A DNA stretch of 64,000 bases from Streptomyces hokutonensis. Lineage in GTDB: Bacteria > Actinomycetota > Actinomycetes > Streptomycetales > Streptomycetaceae. A program made the position numbers and the translations under genes. The notes beneath the pieces are model-generated. The model was not told where the DNA came from, did not search any database, and saw only the letters and a list, made by a program, of their open reading frames with translations. Positions 10,644 through 20,828 of this stretch are shown here, one piece after another (the first letter of the stretch is position 1; every line of letters starts with the position of its first letter). The DNA is taken from contig NZ_BARG01000024.1 in assembly GCF_000376565.1 (NCBI RefSeq), positions 365,270-429,269 of the forward strand, in the 5' to 3' direction.

Positions 10644-11780
10644 TCAGAGAAGGCGCGCGTCGCCCCTGCGGCGCAGCACCAGCAGCGCGGTGTCGTCGCG
10701 GGGCATCCCCGCCGTATGGCGGCGCAGATCGCCGTAGACGGTGGCCGGAACATCCTTCGGGAGGACGTCGCCCCAGGCCGCCGCCCGCTCCTCAAGGGGG
10801 TAGAAGACCCCGGACGGATCGCGGGCCTCGGTGACACCGTCCGTGCAGAGCAGGAGTGTGCCGTCGGCGGGGAAGGCGAACCACTCGACGGTACGGGGCT
10901 CGGGGGCCAGGGCGTCCAGGCCCAGCGGTACACACGGCTCCTGCCGCAGCACCGGATCGGCCCGCTCCTCGCGCAGCAGCAGCGGCGCCACATGACCGCA
11001 GTTGATCGCCTGGACCTCCTGCTCGCCGTCGACGCCGAGGACGATCGCCGTCACGAACCGCTCCCGCTCACCGGTCTGCGCCGCGAAGGAGTTGTGCCGT
11101 AGCACCGCCTCCTCCAGGGCGTCGACCACGGCGGTGAGCGTGGGCTCGGCCACGGCCGCCTCGCGGAAGGCGCTCAGAACGGCGAACGCGGCGCTGATCG
11201 CCTGGAGGCCCTTGCCCTGGACGTCGGCGATGAAGACCCGGGTGCCGTAGGGGGAGGCGACGACCTCGTAGACGTCGCCGCCCACCCGGCTGTCCTCCTC
11301 CACCGGCCGGTACAGGCCGTGGACCAGCAACTGGTCGGTCATCAGGGGGAACGGGCGCAGGATCTGCCGTTGCAGGGCCGCTGCCGCCGAGCGCAGCCGG
11401 GCGATCTCGCCCTCCCAGCGGATCCGCTGCGCCGCCCGCGCCACGCTGAGGCCGTTGAAGACCAGGGCGAAGGCGATGACCGCCGCGTCCGCGCCCACCG
11501 TGTGCAGCGGGCTGTCGAAGAGGGAGCCGACGATGACGATCGTCACCCACACGGACGCCACTGTGGTCTGCCGCACTGTCCCGCGCCCGGCGATCAGCGC
11601 GGGCAGCACCACCAGAAAGGGCGCCGGCCGGGTGTCGCGGCCCAGGGCGATACCGGTCAGGGCCACCAGCGCGGTGATGCTGACCAGCCAGAACATCACC
11701 GCGGCCCAGCTGAGCGGAGGCGTGGTCCGGTGCCCTGCGTCGGCCGCGGTGGAACCGGCCGGATCTCCGGAGATACGCAC
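10644..11780 (-). CDS. Membrane-anchored SpoIIE-family PP2C phosphatase
   Basis: About 378 residues: an N-terminal membrane part with three or four segments (starting LSWAAVMFWLVSITALV), a linking helix, and a C-terminal SpoIIE PP2C domain with LQRQILRPFP, RVGGDVYEVV, IADVQGKGLQAI, CGHVAPLLL, LLCTDGVTEARD and MPRDDTALLVL. It is convergent with the MASE1 gene (14 bases between stops). The GTG at 11780 follows GGGAGGG closely; the frame stays open to 11879, so a start up to 33 codons earlier is possible. Family certain, start uncertain. Confidence 0.86.
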   Translation of the reverse strand: MRISGDPAGSTAADAGHRTTPPLSWAAVMFWLVSITALVALTGIALGRDTRPAPFLVVLPALIAGRGTVRQTTVASVWVTIVIVGSLFDSPLHTVGADAAVIAFALVFNGLSVARAAQRIRWEGEIARLRSAAAALQRQILRPFPLMTDQLLVHGLYRPVEEDSRVGGDVYEVVASPYGTRVFIADVQGKGLQAISAAFAVLSAFREAAVAEPTLTAVVDALEEAVLRHNSFAAQTGERERFVTAIVLGVDGEQEVQAINCGHVAPLLLREERADPVLRQEPCVPLGLDALAPEPRTVEWFAFPADGTLLLCTDGVTEARDPSGVFYPLEERAAAWGDVLPKDVPATVYGDLRRHTAGMPRDDTALLVLRRRGDARLL

Positions 11781-11967
11781 CGGCCCTCCCACTGCCTGCG
11801 GTCGTCGGCCAACCGTCGGGAACACTTCCCACTCTTCAATATCAGCCCCATGTGTACCGTCCGCGAGCCGCAACACCACTCCGGCCCGAGCCGGGACGCA
11901 CCTGACCCCGTCAGGGGGCTAGATTCCGATCCGTGTGTTCGTCCAAGGGTGGGGGAGTGGGGAGAGC

Positions 11968-12696
11968 GTGTTCATCTGGCGCACACTGCGGGGTGAATGG
12001 CAGGGCATCGTCGTCGATCCCGTACGACAGCTGCTGCGGCGTGGACTGCCGGGTATGTCCCTGGCGTTCGTCGCCGCCTTCGGTGTCATCTTCTTCCACG
12101 CGCTGGCACAGCGGCCGGGCGGCGCCTCGATCGTCCGGCACCTCGGCGGGGTCCAGGGCGACCTGCCGCTGTGGCTCGCCCTGCTGCGCACTCCGATATC
12201 GCTGTACGTGCCCGCCCTCGACCTGCCCGTGTGGGCCGGCATCACCCAGCTGTTCCTGGCCTTCGCGCTCGCCGAACTGGCACTGGGCCGGGTGCGCACC
12301 CTGGTCGTCGCCTACGCGACCACACTGGCCGGCACCCTCACCGTGCGCGTCATGCTCCTGATCGGGCCCGGCTGCGGGGGCATCGGACTGCGGCCCGAGA
12401 TCGGGCACGTCCTCGACACCGGGCCGTCCGCAGCCGTCGTAGGACTGTTCACCTATCTCGCCGTCGTCCGCCGCGCGCCCGTCGTGTTCTTCCTCACCGG
12501 CGGTTCGATGGTGTGGGAGTCGATCGTGAAGCCCAACCTGGCGGGCCGCGAGCACCTCGTCGCGGTGGGCACCGCCGTCGTCCTCGGTCTGGTCCACGAA
12601 CTGCGCCACCGGCGGCCCACGGCCGCCACGCTGCTCCCGCACTTCAAGACGGACCGGCCGGTCAGGCCTGAGGCACGCTGCCCATCTCCGCACTGA
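11968..12696 (+). CDS. Rhomboid-like membrane protein
   Basis: A 242-residue protein with about six membrane segments, matching the actinobacterial rhomboid-like group (LSLAFVAAFGVIFFHALAQ near the start, TGPSAAVVGL in the middle). Rhomboid intramembrane proteases use a serine in GxSG and a histidine; here the corresponding loop reads GPSAAV and a histidine occurs in GREHLVAVG, so activity is possible but not shown. The GTG at 11968 has GGGGGAG ten bases upstream; an upstream GTG at 11935 is the alternative. Its 3' end overlaps the convergent TerD gene by 35 bases. Confidence 0.7.
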   Translation: MFIWRTLRGEWQGIVVDPVRQLLRRGLPGMSLAFVAAFGVIFFHALAQRPGGASIVRHLGGVQGDLPLWLALLRTPISLYVPALDLPVWAGITQLFLAFALAELALGRVRTLVVAYATTLAGTLTVRVMLLIGPGCGGIGLRPEIGHVLDTGPSAAVVGLFTYLAVVRRAPVVFFLTGGSMVWESIVKPNLAGREHLVAVGTAVVLGLVHELRHRRPTAATLLPHFKTDRPVRPEARCPSPH

Positions 12697-13195
12697 AGCC
12701 GACCGGCTCGCTGTCGAAGCCGCGCACCATCGGGCGGAACTCCCAGTCCCCGGAGGCGTCCTTGGTGAACTCGCCGACCGTCGCCGCGGTGGACCCGCCC
12801 ACCCCGGCGAAGTCGTCCGACAGCAACTCCTTGTAACCCTCCACGACCTGCGTCCTGGCGTGCGACAGATCGCCGAAGGTCCGCGTCCCGCCGTTCTGAT
12901 GGATCGCCACTCCGACGACCACCCGCCCGAAGGACGTGGCCAGGCGGTCGAGTTCCAGCACCATCACCTCGATGTCGCCGTAGCCCTGACCTGTCTCGCT
13001 GTGCCGGCTCATGTTGATGGTGCCGTCCGGCGAGCGGCTCTCGGAGTTGACGACGTACACCGGACGTCCGTGCGGGGCGTCGGCCGTGTAGGTCGCCGCG
13101 ATGATGTCCAGCCGGCACGGCCGGCTGCCCCAGGGACTCGGATCCCAGCGGAGCCGTACCTCGACCTTGCCCGCCACCTTGCTGATGCTGCTCAC
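12662..13195 (-). CDS. TerD-family calcium-binding stress protein
   Basis: A 177-residue cytoplasmic protein of the TerD/CABP group. Recognisable parts are VEVRLRWDPSPWG, CRLDIIAATYT, DGTINMSRHSETGQGYGDIEVMVLEL split around the acidic loop that binds Ca2+ in TerD, VVVGVAIHQNGG and TFGDLSHA. Streptomyces carry many such paralogues, linked to tellurite response, differentiation and calcium. The GTG at 13195 has GGGAG ten bases before it; the longer open frame upstream has no ribosome site. No other ter genes are adjacent. Confidence 0.87.
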   Translation of the reverse strand: MSSISKVAGKVEVRLRWDPSPWGSRPCRLDIIAATYTADAPHGRPVYVVNSESRSPDGTINMSRHSETGQGYGDIEVMVLELDRLATSFGRVVVGVAIHQNGGTRTFGDLSHARTQVVEGYKELLSDDFAGVGGSTAATVGEFTKDASGDWEFRPMVRGFDSEPVGFSAEMGSVPQA

Positions 13196-13305
13196 CGGAT
13201 GCCGCTCTCCCGATTCAGGCCAGGACGGGACAATCCCCCGTATGGTCAAGTATGGCTCTTCGCCGGTCGGTTGATGCCGTCCGGGCGCTTCTGACATGCC
13301 AGGGA

Positions 13306-14406
13306 TCAAACACTCCGGATCGCGTCCACCAGCCCGGCGACGAGACGGGCCCGCTCGGCCATCGACGCGACCACCAGATACTCGTGGTCGGCGTGCGCCC
13401 CGCCCCCGACCGCGCCCAGTCCGTCGAGCGTCGGCACCCCCAGCGCGGCCGTGAAGTTGCCGTCGCTGCCACCGCCGACCGCCCTGCCCTCGAGACCGGG
13501 CAGCAGCCGCCGCGCCACCGCGAACAGTCCGGCCGCCGCCGACTCGGGCATCGGCGGCCGGCCGACACTTCCCCGTACGGTGATCACGGCCTCGTCCAGA
13601 CGCGGGGTCAGCGCCGCGAACGCGGACTCGATCCGCTCCTTCTCCTCGGCCGACTCGACCCGGACGTCCACGACGACGGTCGCCGCCGCCGGTACGACGT
13701 TGTCCAGCGTGCCCGCCGACGCGACGGTCGGGGTGACCGTCGTACCGACCTCGGGCCGCCCCAACTCCGCGATGGCCAGCACCTGGTGGGCCGCCTCGAC
13801 CAGGGCGTTCACCCCGGCGGCGGGCTCGAGTCCCGCGTGCGAGGCCCGGCCCGTGACGGACACCTCGAAGGTGCCGCAGCCCTTGCGGCCGGTCTTCACA
13901 CCCCCGCCGTCGGCGGCGCCCTCGACCACCAGCACGGCACCGCAGGCCAGGGCGCGTTCCTCGATGAGAGCCCGGGAGGAGTGGGAGCCGACCTCCTCGT
14001 CGGCGGTCACCAGGATCTCGACGCCGGACCGGTTCTCGAGCGAGGCCAGCCCGTGGATCGCCTGCACCAGACCGCCGAGCATGTCGAAGACACCGGGTCC
14101 GGTCGCGCGACCGTCCTCGACCCGGAACGGGCGGCGCTCAAGAGTGCCGAGCGGGAACACCGTGTCGTGGTGACCGAGGATCAGCACGAGGGGTGTGCCG
14201 CCGCCGGACCAGTGGACGTGTGGCCCGCCCTCGCTGTCGACGAGTTCGGCCCGGCCACCGAGCCGCCCCTCGACGACGGCGGCGACGGTCTCGGCCGATT
14301 TCCGCAAGGCGTCCAGGTCACGGGAGGGGGACTCGACCTCGACGAGGGTCCGGAGGTCTTCGATCATCGCGTCGACACTCAGGCCGACCGTCTCGCTTGT
14401 GGTCAC
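13306..14406 (-). CDS. M20 family metallopeptidase (glutamate carboxypeptidase-like)
   Basis: A 366-residue cytoplasmic peptidase of the ArgE/DapE/CPG2 group. The zinc ligands appear as GHHDTVFPLG and the general base/ligand pair in VTADEEVGS; the dimerisation lid carries GRASHAGLEPAAG, and GGGSDGNFTA and GGGAHADHEY supply the last ligands. It likely removes a C-terminal amino acid such as glutamate from small peptides or conjugates. The start is GTG with no Shine-Dalgarno sequence, so a leaderless transcript is possible. It lies downstream of argG on the same strand but a hairpin separates them. Confidence 0.88.
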   Translation of the reverse strand: MTTSETVGLSVDAMIEDLRTLVEVESPSRDLDALRKSAETVAAVVEGRLGGRAELVDSEGGPHVHWSGGGTPLVLILGHHDTVFPLGTLERRPFRVEDGRATGPGVFDMLGGLVQAIHGLASLENRSGVEILVTADEEVGSHSSRALIEERALACGAVLVVEGAADGGGVKTGRKGCGTFEVSVTGRASHAGLEPAAGVNALVEAAHQVLAIAELGRPEVGTTVTPTVASAGTLDNVVPAAATVVVDVRVESAEEKERIESAFAALTPRLDEAVITVRGSVGRPPMPESAAAGLFAVARRLLPGLEGRAVGGGSDGNFTAALGVPTLDGLGAVGGGAHADHEYLVVASMAERARLVAGLVDAIRSV

Positions 14407-14450
14407 GGGGGAAGGTTACGCGGGCCCCGGTTCGCACCCCGACCGACGAA

Positions 14451-14485
14451 GGGCCGGCCCGACGGCGAACGCGTCGAACCGGCCC
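14451..14485 (-). terminator. Hairpin after argG
   Basis: GGGCCGG (14451-14457) pairs with CCGGCCC (14479-14485), and inside it CGACG (14460-14464) pairs with CGTCG (14472-14476), leaving a 2x2 internal loop and a 7-base loop. It sits 29 bases past the argG stop. Confidence 0.55.
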
Positions 14486-14513
14486 AACGGCGGTACTGAT
14501 CCCAGGAGTTCGG

Positions 14514-15994
<1,481 letters not shown>

Positions 15995-16012
15995 AGTCCC
16001 TCTGCGGGAGCA

Positions 16013-16055
16013 GTTCTGCCGGGCACCCCGGAAGCGCTGGGATGCCCGGCAGAAC
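16013..16055 (-). terminator. Terminator of the ABC transporter operon
   Basis: Arms GTTCTGCCGGGCA (16013-16025) and TGCCCGGCAGAAC (16043-16055) form a perfect 13-bp stem with a 17-base loop, 17 bases past the binding-protein stop. Confidence 0.75.
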
Positions 16056-16072
16056 CTGTTCTCGCGGGCCGG

Positions 16073-17074
16073 TCAGCAGCCCGCCTTGTAGAAGTACTTG
16101 CTGATCTCGGGCTGGTCCATGTTCGCCTTGGTGATGGCGACCATGTTGGTGCCGATCGACTTCTGGACCGACTTGCCCTCGAAGGCCGCGGCCAGCTGGT
16201 CGACGGCCTCCTTGCCGATCGCCGCCGGGTCCTGCGCGACCAGCACCTGGAGGGTGCCCGCCTTCAGGGAGGCGACCTCGTCCGGCTCGGCGTCGAACGC
16301 GGCGACCTTCACCGTGCCCTGCTTGCCGGCCTGCTTGAGACCGGTGGCTATGCCGGTACCGGTGTTGGTGTTGCCCGCGAAGACACCGCCGAGGTCCGGG
16401 TGGGCCGCCAGCGTCGACTGGATCTGGGAGGCCGCGGTGGCCGGCAGGTCGTTGTCGTAGAGCGTGGGCAGCATCTTGATGTTCGGGTACTTCTTCATCT
16501 CCTCGGTGAAGCCCTTGATGCGGGCGTCCGTGGTGGAGACGCCGGGCTTGACGCTGATGACGATCGCCGAGCCCTTCTCGTTCATCAGCTTGGCGAGCGC
16601 GTCGGCCGCCACCCGGCCGCCCTTCTCGTTGTCCGACGAGATCCGGGTCATACCGATCGAGGGATCGGTGACCGTGGTGTCGACGAGGGCGACCTTCGTC
16701 CCGGCCGACTGGATCTGCTTGAGCGACGGGGTGAGCGCGCTGACGTCGACCGGCGAGATCAGCAGCCCGTCGGGCCGGGAAGCCGCCACCGAGTCGAGGA
16801 GGGGCCGCTGCACCGACACGTCCCACTGCGCGGAACCGTCCGCCGAGAAGTCCATGCCCTTGGCCTTGGCCTCGGTCTGCGCCGCACAGGTCATGGTGAT
16901 GTAGAAGGGGTCGCTCTTCACGCCGGTGATCAGCCGGACCTTCTTCCCGGAGGCACCCCCCTTCGACCCCGAACCGCCGCTGTCGCTCGACGAACTGCAG
17001 GCGGCGGCGCCGGTCAGGACCAGCACGGTGCCCGCGGCGACCAGTACTTTGCGCGTGATGCGAATGCTCGACAT
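16073..17074 (-). CDS. Sugar ABC transporter substrate-binding lipoprotein (CUT2)
   Basis: A 333-residue lipoprotein that captures a sugar outside the membrane. The signal peptide ends in the lipobox LTGAAAC (cysteine near 25), followed by a Ser-rich linker and a type 1 periplasmic-binding fold (ITGVKSDPFYITM, ISPVDVSALTPSL, RISSDNEKGGRVAADAL, GVFAGNTNTGTGIATGL). This is the RbsB/FrcB group. The ATG at 17074 has GAGGAC at the right distance. It is the last gene of the ATPase-permease-binding protein operon. The sugar cannot be named. Confidence 0.92.
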   Translation of the reverse strand: MSSIRITRKVLVAAGTVLVLTGAAACSSSSDSGGSGSKGGASGKKVRLITGVKSDPFYITMTCAAQTEAKAKGMDFSADGSAQWDVSVQRPLLDSVAASRPDGLLISPVDVSALTPSLKQIQSAGTKVALVDTTVTDPSIGMTRISSDNEKGGRVAADALAKLMNEKGSAIVISVKPGVSTTDARIKGFTEEMKKYPNIKMLPTLYDNDLPATAASQIQSTLAAHPDLGGVFAGNTNTGTGIATGLKQAGKQGTVKVAAFDAEPDEVASLKAGTLQVLVAQDPAAIGKEAVDQLAAAFEGKSVQKSIGTNMVAITKANMDQPEISKYFYKAGC

Positions 17075-17126
17075 AAGGCTGTCCTCCAGGGTCGTACGAG
17101 GGTTGGGGCGAAGGTCGGGGAGGGGG

Positions 17127-18188
17127 TCACGCACGCTCTCGGGTCTTCCGGCGCATCTGGTCGATGTAGACGGCCGCGACCAGGACGACACCGACGGCGA
17201 CGTCCTGCCAGTACTGCTGCACGCCGATGACGATCAGCCCGGTCGTCAGCACGGCGGGGATGAACACACCGATCACCGTGCCGAGCACGGAGCCCCGCCC
17301 GCCGAACAGGCTGGTACCGCCCAGGACCACCGCGGTGATCACCTTCAGGTTGTCGGTGGAGTGCCCGGCGATGGACGTCGTCCCGTACGAGGCGAGCCAC
17401 ATCACCGCGCCGAGACCGGCCAGCAGGCCCATCAGGCCGTACACCATGATCAGATGGCGGCCCACCGGGATGCCCGCGCGCCGGACGGCGGTCGGGTTGG
17501 AGCCGATCGCCAGGGTGTGGCTGCCGAACCTCGTGGCGCCGAGCACCGCGCCGAACAGGGCGGTGACCGCCGCGGCCAGGATCACCATCCAGGGGATGCC
17601 GGCCAACTTGCCGAAGCCCAGGCTGTTCTGGAGGTGGGTGGCGGCGGCACCGGCCGGGTCCTGGCCGCCGGTGGCCAGTTCGGCGATGCCCAGCGCCGCG
17701 CCCAGACCGCCCAGGGTCACGATCAGCGGCGGCACCTTCCCGGTCGCCACCACCGCCCCCTGCAACGCGCCCCAACCCGCGCCCACCGCAAGGGCGATGA
17801 CGACACAGACGGCGACCGTGCCCCAGCTGGAGGCGGGTCCGCCGTGGTGGATGTTGTACTCGCCCGCCGCGACCGCGGCCAGCACCAGCACCGAACCGAT
17901 CGACAGGTCGATGCCCGCGGTGATGATCACGAACGTCATGCCGACACCGAGCACCAGATAGATGGCCGCGTTCACGGCGATCTGCGTGAGGTCGTACTGC
18001 GTGAAGAACTTGCCCGGCGCCGCGATGGTGAAGAACGCGACCAGCGCGACCAGGATCACGAAGGTCCACAACTCGCTGATGCCGGCGGCCCGTCGCAGCC
18101 ACGGGGGTATCGCGAACCTTCCGCCGTCGGACGGGGGCACGTCCGGCGCCTTGGCCGCCGGCTTGATGTCCTGGCTGTTGGCGCTCAT
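17127..18188 (-). CDS. Sugar ABC transporter permease (CUT2)
   Basis: A 353-residue membrane permease of the RbsC/FrcC family with about ten segments. Family signatures include GVGMTFVIITAGIDLSIGSVL with the conserved DLS motif and the loop GTSLFGGRGSVLGTVIGVF. It carries a 45-residue hydrophilic N-terminus. Its ATG overlaps the stop of the ATPase gene by four bases, so both are made together. It forms the pore for the binding protein encoded just downstream. Confidence 0.93.
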   Translation of the reverse strand: MSANSQDIKPAAKAPDVPPSDGGRFAIPPWLRRAAGISELWTFVILVALVAFFTIAAPGKFFTQYDLTQIAVNAAIYLVLGVGMTFVIITAGIDLSIGSVLVLAAVAAGEYNIHHGGPASSWGTVAVCVVIALAVGAGWGALQGAVVATGKVPPLIVTLGGLGAALGIAELATGGQDPAGAAATHLQNSLGFGKLAGIPWMVILAAAVTALFGAVLGATRFGSHTLAIGSNPTAVRRAGIPVGRHLIMVYGLMGLLAGLGAVMWLASYGTTSIAGHSTDNLKVITAVVLGGTSLFGGRGSVLGTVIGVFIPAVLTTGLIVIGVQQYWQDVAVGVVLVAAVYIDQMRRKTRERA

Positions 18189-18994
18189 CGGCCGTCCTCC
18201 GCTTCGGTCGCGCCGTGGTTCCCGTTCTGCGCGGGCTCGTCCAGGGACCCGGTCATGGCGCCGACGAGTTTCTCGATCGTGGCGTCGGCCGCGGTGAACG
18301 AGGCGACCCGGCGGCCCAGCCGCAGCACCTCGACCCGGTCCGCGACCGACAGCACCTCGGGCATGTTGTGGCTGATGAGGACGACGCAGATGCCCCGGTC
18401 GGCCACCCTGCGCACGGTCTCCAGGACCCGGGCGCGCTGGACGACGCCCAGGGCGGCGGTCGGCTCGTCCATGAAGATGACCTTGTTGGCGAAGGCGACC
18501 GCGCGGGCGACGGCCACGGACTGCCGTTGCCCTCCCGACAACGTTGTCACAGGAGCCGTCACATCTTTCAGTTCGACTCCCAGTTCACCGAAGGCCGCGA
18601 TCGCCTCGCGCCGCATCGTGGGCCGGTCGAGCACGCCCAGGCGGCCGAGCAGACCCCCGCGCACGAGTTCCCTGCCGAGGTAGAGATTGGCCGCCGCGTC
18701 CAGATCGGGCGCCAGCGAGAGATCCTGGTAGACGGTCTCGACTCCGTGCCGTTGCGCGTCCATCGGGCCCGTGAACCGGACCGGCACCCCGTCCAGGCGC
18801 ACCTCGCCCTCGTCCGGGGTGAGCACACCGGAAAGTACGTTCACCAACGTCGACTTGCCGGCACCGTTGTCACCGATCAGTGCGACGACCTCACCGGCGT
18901 ACGCCGTGAAGTCGGCGCCCTGGAGCGCCTGGACATGGCCGAAACGCTTGACCACACCATGTGCCGCGAGAAGTGGTTCCCTTGCAGAGGCCAT
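18185..18994 (-). CDS. Sugar ABC transporter ATP-binding protein (single domain)
   Basis: A 269-residue ATPase that powers the CUT2 transporter. Walker A is GDNGAGKST, the signature is LSGGQRQSVAVARAVAF, Walker B is VIFMDEPTAALG and the H-loop follows in VLISHN. Most CUT2 ATPases (RbsA, XylG) have two fused ABC domains of about 500 residues; this has one, as in the FrcA fructose type. The ATG at 18994 is preferred to the TTG at 19060, which would add 22 residues without homology and overlap the promoter. Confidence 0.92.
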   Translation of the reverse strand: MASAREPLLAAHGVVKRFGHVQALQGADFTAYAGEVVALIGDNGAGKSTLVNVLSGVLTPDEGEVRLDGVPVRFTGPMDAQRHGVETVYQDLSLAPDLDAAANLYLGRELVRGGLLGRLGVLDRPTMRREAIAAFGELGVELKDVTAPVTTLSGGQRQSVAVARAVAFANKVIFMDEPTAALGVVQRARVLETVRRVADRGICVVLISHNMPEVLSVADRVEVLRLGRRVASFTAADATIEKLVGAMTGSLDEPAQNGNHGATEAEDGR

Positions 18995-19016
18995 GCTGTG
19001 CTTTCTGGTTGGTATC

Positions 19017-19022
19017 GTTAAC
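19017..19022. promoter_or_regulatory. Candidate LacI half-palindrome GTTAAC between ABC operon and regulator
   Basis: GTTAAC sits in the 145-base divergent region, 23 bases before the ATPase start, within GGTATCGTTAACAGTTCG. LacI-family operators often centre on such a CG or TA step, but the flanks are poorly symmetric here. Proposed target of the divergent LacI protein only by position. Confidence 0.25.
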
Positions 19023-19139
19023 AGTTCGTCGATTCTGAGAGGCCCATGAGTGGGCGTCAAGGGTCGTGACGGACACGGTTCGGGCGCATGTCATCGGCCG
19101 TCGGTCAGGTCGCGCGCGACGAGATCTGGAGGACGTGGC

Positions 19140-20165
19140 GTGGCCGGTCGTCCCAGGATGAAAGACGTGGCCGCGGAAGCGGGCGTGAGCGTGATGACGG
19201 TGTCCCGGGTGGTCAACGGCGAGGCGGGCGTGGCGCCCCGCACCGCCGCTCGCGTCGAGGCGGCGGTCCGCAAGCTGGGCTATCAACGCGACGACGTGGC
19301 ACGGCAGTTGCGCCGTACGGACCAGTTGAGCCAGACCATCGGACTGATGGTGGACAACGTTGCCGACCCCTTCATGGCCGCCGTCGCCTCGGCCATCGAG
19401 GACATCGCCCACCGGCGCGGCAACATGGTCCTCATCGGCTCCAGCCGCGCCGACCCGCGCCGCGAACGGGAGGTCGTCGCGGCCTTCACCGCCCGTCGCG
19501 TCGACGGTCTCATCCTCACCCCGGCCGCGGGCAGCCACCGATTTCTGCGCCCGGCGCAGGCACGGGGCACGAAGATCGTGTGCGTGGACCGGGCGGCACC
19601 GGGCCTGGACGTGGACACCGTCGTGGTGGACAACTTCGGCGCGGTGGAACAGGCCGTACGCCATCTCGTCGCACACGGCCACCGCCGGATCGGCTACCTC
19701 GGCGACCGACGGGAGATCTGGACCTTCGGCGAACGCCACCGCGGCTATCTGGCCGCCCTGGGCGCCGCGGGCATCGACGCCGACCCGGCACTCGTACGGC
19801 ACGGACTCGGCTCCGGCGCGGACGCCGCCCGGGCCGTCACCGCGATCCTCTCCACGCCCGAACCGCCCACGGCCGTGCTCGCGGGCAACGAGGTCCTCGC
19901 GCTGGGCGCGCTGCCGGTGCTGCCCGCTGGCGTCGCGTTCATCGCCTTCGACGACTTCGCGCTGGCCGCGCAGCTGACCCCGCCGGTCACCGTTATCGCA
20001 CAGGACCCGGTCGCCCTCGCGACGAACGCCGCGCATCTGCTGTTCGCCCGCATCCACGGGGACACGTCGCCGCCGCGACGGGTGGTGATGCCGACGGAGC
20101 TGATTCCGCGTGGGTCGGGGGAGATTCCGGGGCCTGGCGGGTTGCTTCCGGGTTCTCGGGACTGA
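19140..20165 (+). CDS. LacI-family transcriptional regulator
   Basis: A 341-residue repressor with the N-terminal helix-turn-helix MKDVAAEAGVSVMTVSRVVNGE, the hinge helix VARQLRR and a sugar-binding domain (IGLMVDNVADPF, VDGLILTPAAGSH, IGYLGDRREIWTFGERHRGY). The GTG at 19140 has GGAGG seven bases ahead. It is divergent from the CUT2 operon and is the likely sugar-responsive repressor of it. The C-terminus (VVMPTELIPRGSGEIPGPGGLLPGSRD) is unusual because the DNA encoding it is repeated twice downstream. Confidence 0.92.
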   Translation: MAGRPRMKDVAAEAGVSVMTVSRVVNGEAGVAPRTAARVEAAVRKLGYQRDDVARQLRRTDQLSQTIGLMVDNVADPFMAAVASAIEDIAHRRGNMVLIGSSRADPRREREVVAAFTARRVDGLILTPAAGSHRFLRPAQARGTKIVCVDRAAPGLDVDTVVVDNFGAVEQAVRHLVAHGHRRIGYLGDRREIWTFGERHRGYLAALGAAGIDADPALVRHGLGSGADAARAVTAILSTPEPPTAVLAGNEVLALGALPVLPAGVAFIAFDDFALAAQLTPPVTVIAQDPVALATNAAHLLFARIHGDTSPPRRVVMPTELIPRGSGEIPGPGGLLPGSRD

Positions 20166-20730
20166 CGACTGCAGGCCTGCGCCTTGCGCGGAGTCGTCTG
20201 CGACGGGGGAGCGGTCGGGCGGCTCGTGCTGCGGACGCGGGGCCGGGCACGCTTCGCTCGGCGAGGGCCGTGGATCTGTTGTTCGCTGGCGCCCGTGGGG
20301 ACGCGTCGCCGTTGTGGTGGGTGGTGATGTCGGCGGAGTTGATTCCGGGTGGGTCGGGGGAGGTTCCGGGGTCTGGCGGGTTGCTTCCGGGTTCTCGGGG
20401 CTGATGGCTGCAGGCCTGCGCCTTGCGCGGAGTCGTCTGTGGCGGGGGAGCGGTCGGGCGGCGCATGCTGCGGATCTGTTGTTCGCTCGGGCCCGTGGGG
20501 ACGCGTCGCCGCCGCGGCGGGTGGTGATGCCGACGGAGCTGATTCCGCGTAAGTCGGGGGAGATTCCGGCGCCCGCCGGGTTGCTTCCGGGTCTTGGGCG
20601 CCTACGACTCCCGGCCCGCGCCCCGCGCACGGAGTCGGCCGCAGCGCGGGGCACGCGTCCCGTGTCGGCTGCCGCGCAGGTCCTGTCCGGCGGATCATGC
20701 CGTGGACGCGGGCCCGGCACGCCCTTCTCC
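20031..20730 (+). repeat. Three tandem copies of the 3' end of the LacI gene
   Basis: Copy 1 (20031-20268) is the end of the LacI gene plus its tail. Copies 2 (20269-20468) and 3 (20469-about 20730) follow directly. All contain (A/V)(H/D)LLFA, then GD(T/A)SP, VVM, ELIP, SGE(I/V)P and GGLLPG when translated in register; the start-to-start distance is 239 then 200 bases. The tails share CTGCAGGCCTGCGCCTTGCG (copies 1 and 2) and a diverged version in copy 3. Copies 2 and 3 have no upstream coding part, so they are gene fragments. Confidence 0.88.
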
Positions 20731-20828
20731 GCCTCACGGCTGGACGCGCCGAGTTCCGCTCACCGGCGCTAGACGGTCGCCGTTTCCCTCCGGCGCCCCG
20801 CCCGGCCAGTCAGGCGCTGCGCCCGCCG
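20731..20828. other. Intergenic DNA after the repeat block
   Basis: Between the third repeat copy and the end of the DUF4177 gene. GC-rich, no convincing reading frame, promoter or hairpin seen. Together with the repeats it makes a 663-base stretch with no intact gene. Confidence 0.5.

Noticed and set aside
14428..14445. GGTTCG-like T-loop motif suggesting a tRNA
   Set aside because: No acceptor, D or anticodon arms can be folded around it; the sequence is the promoter side of the M20 gene.
20110..20772. Long open frames on both strands through the repeat block
   Set aside because: They arise from the high GC and the tandem LacI gene ends; no complete domain or ribosome site.
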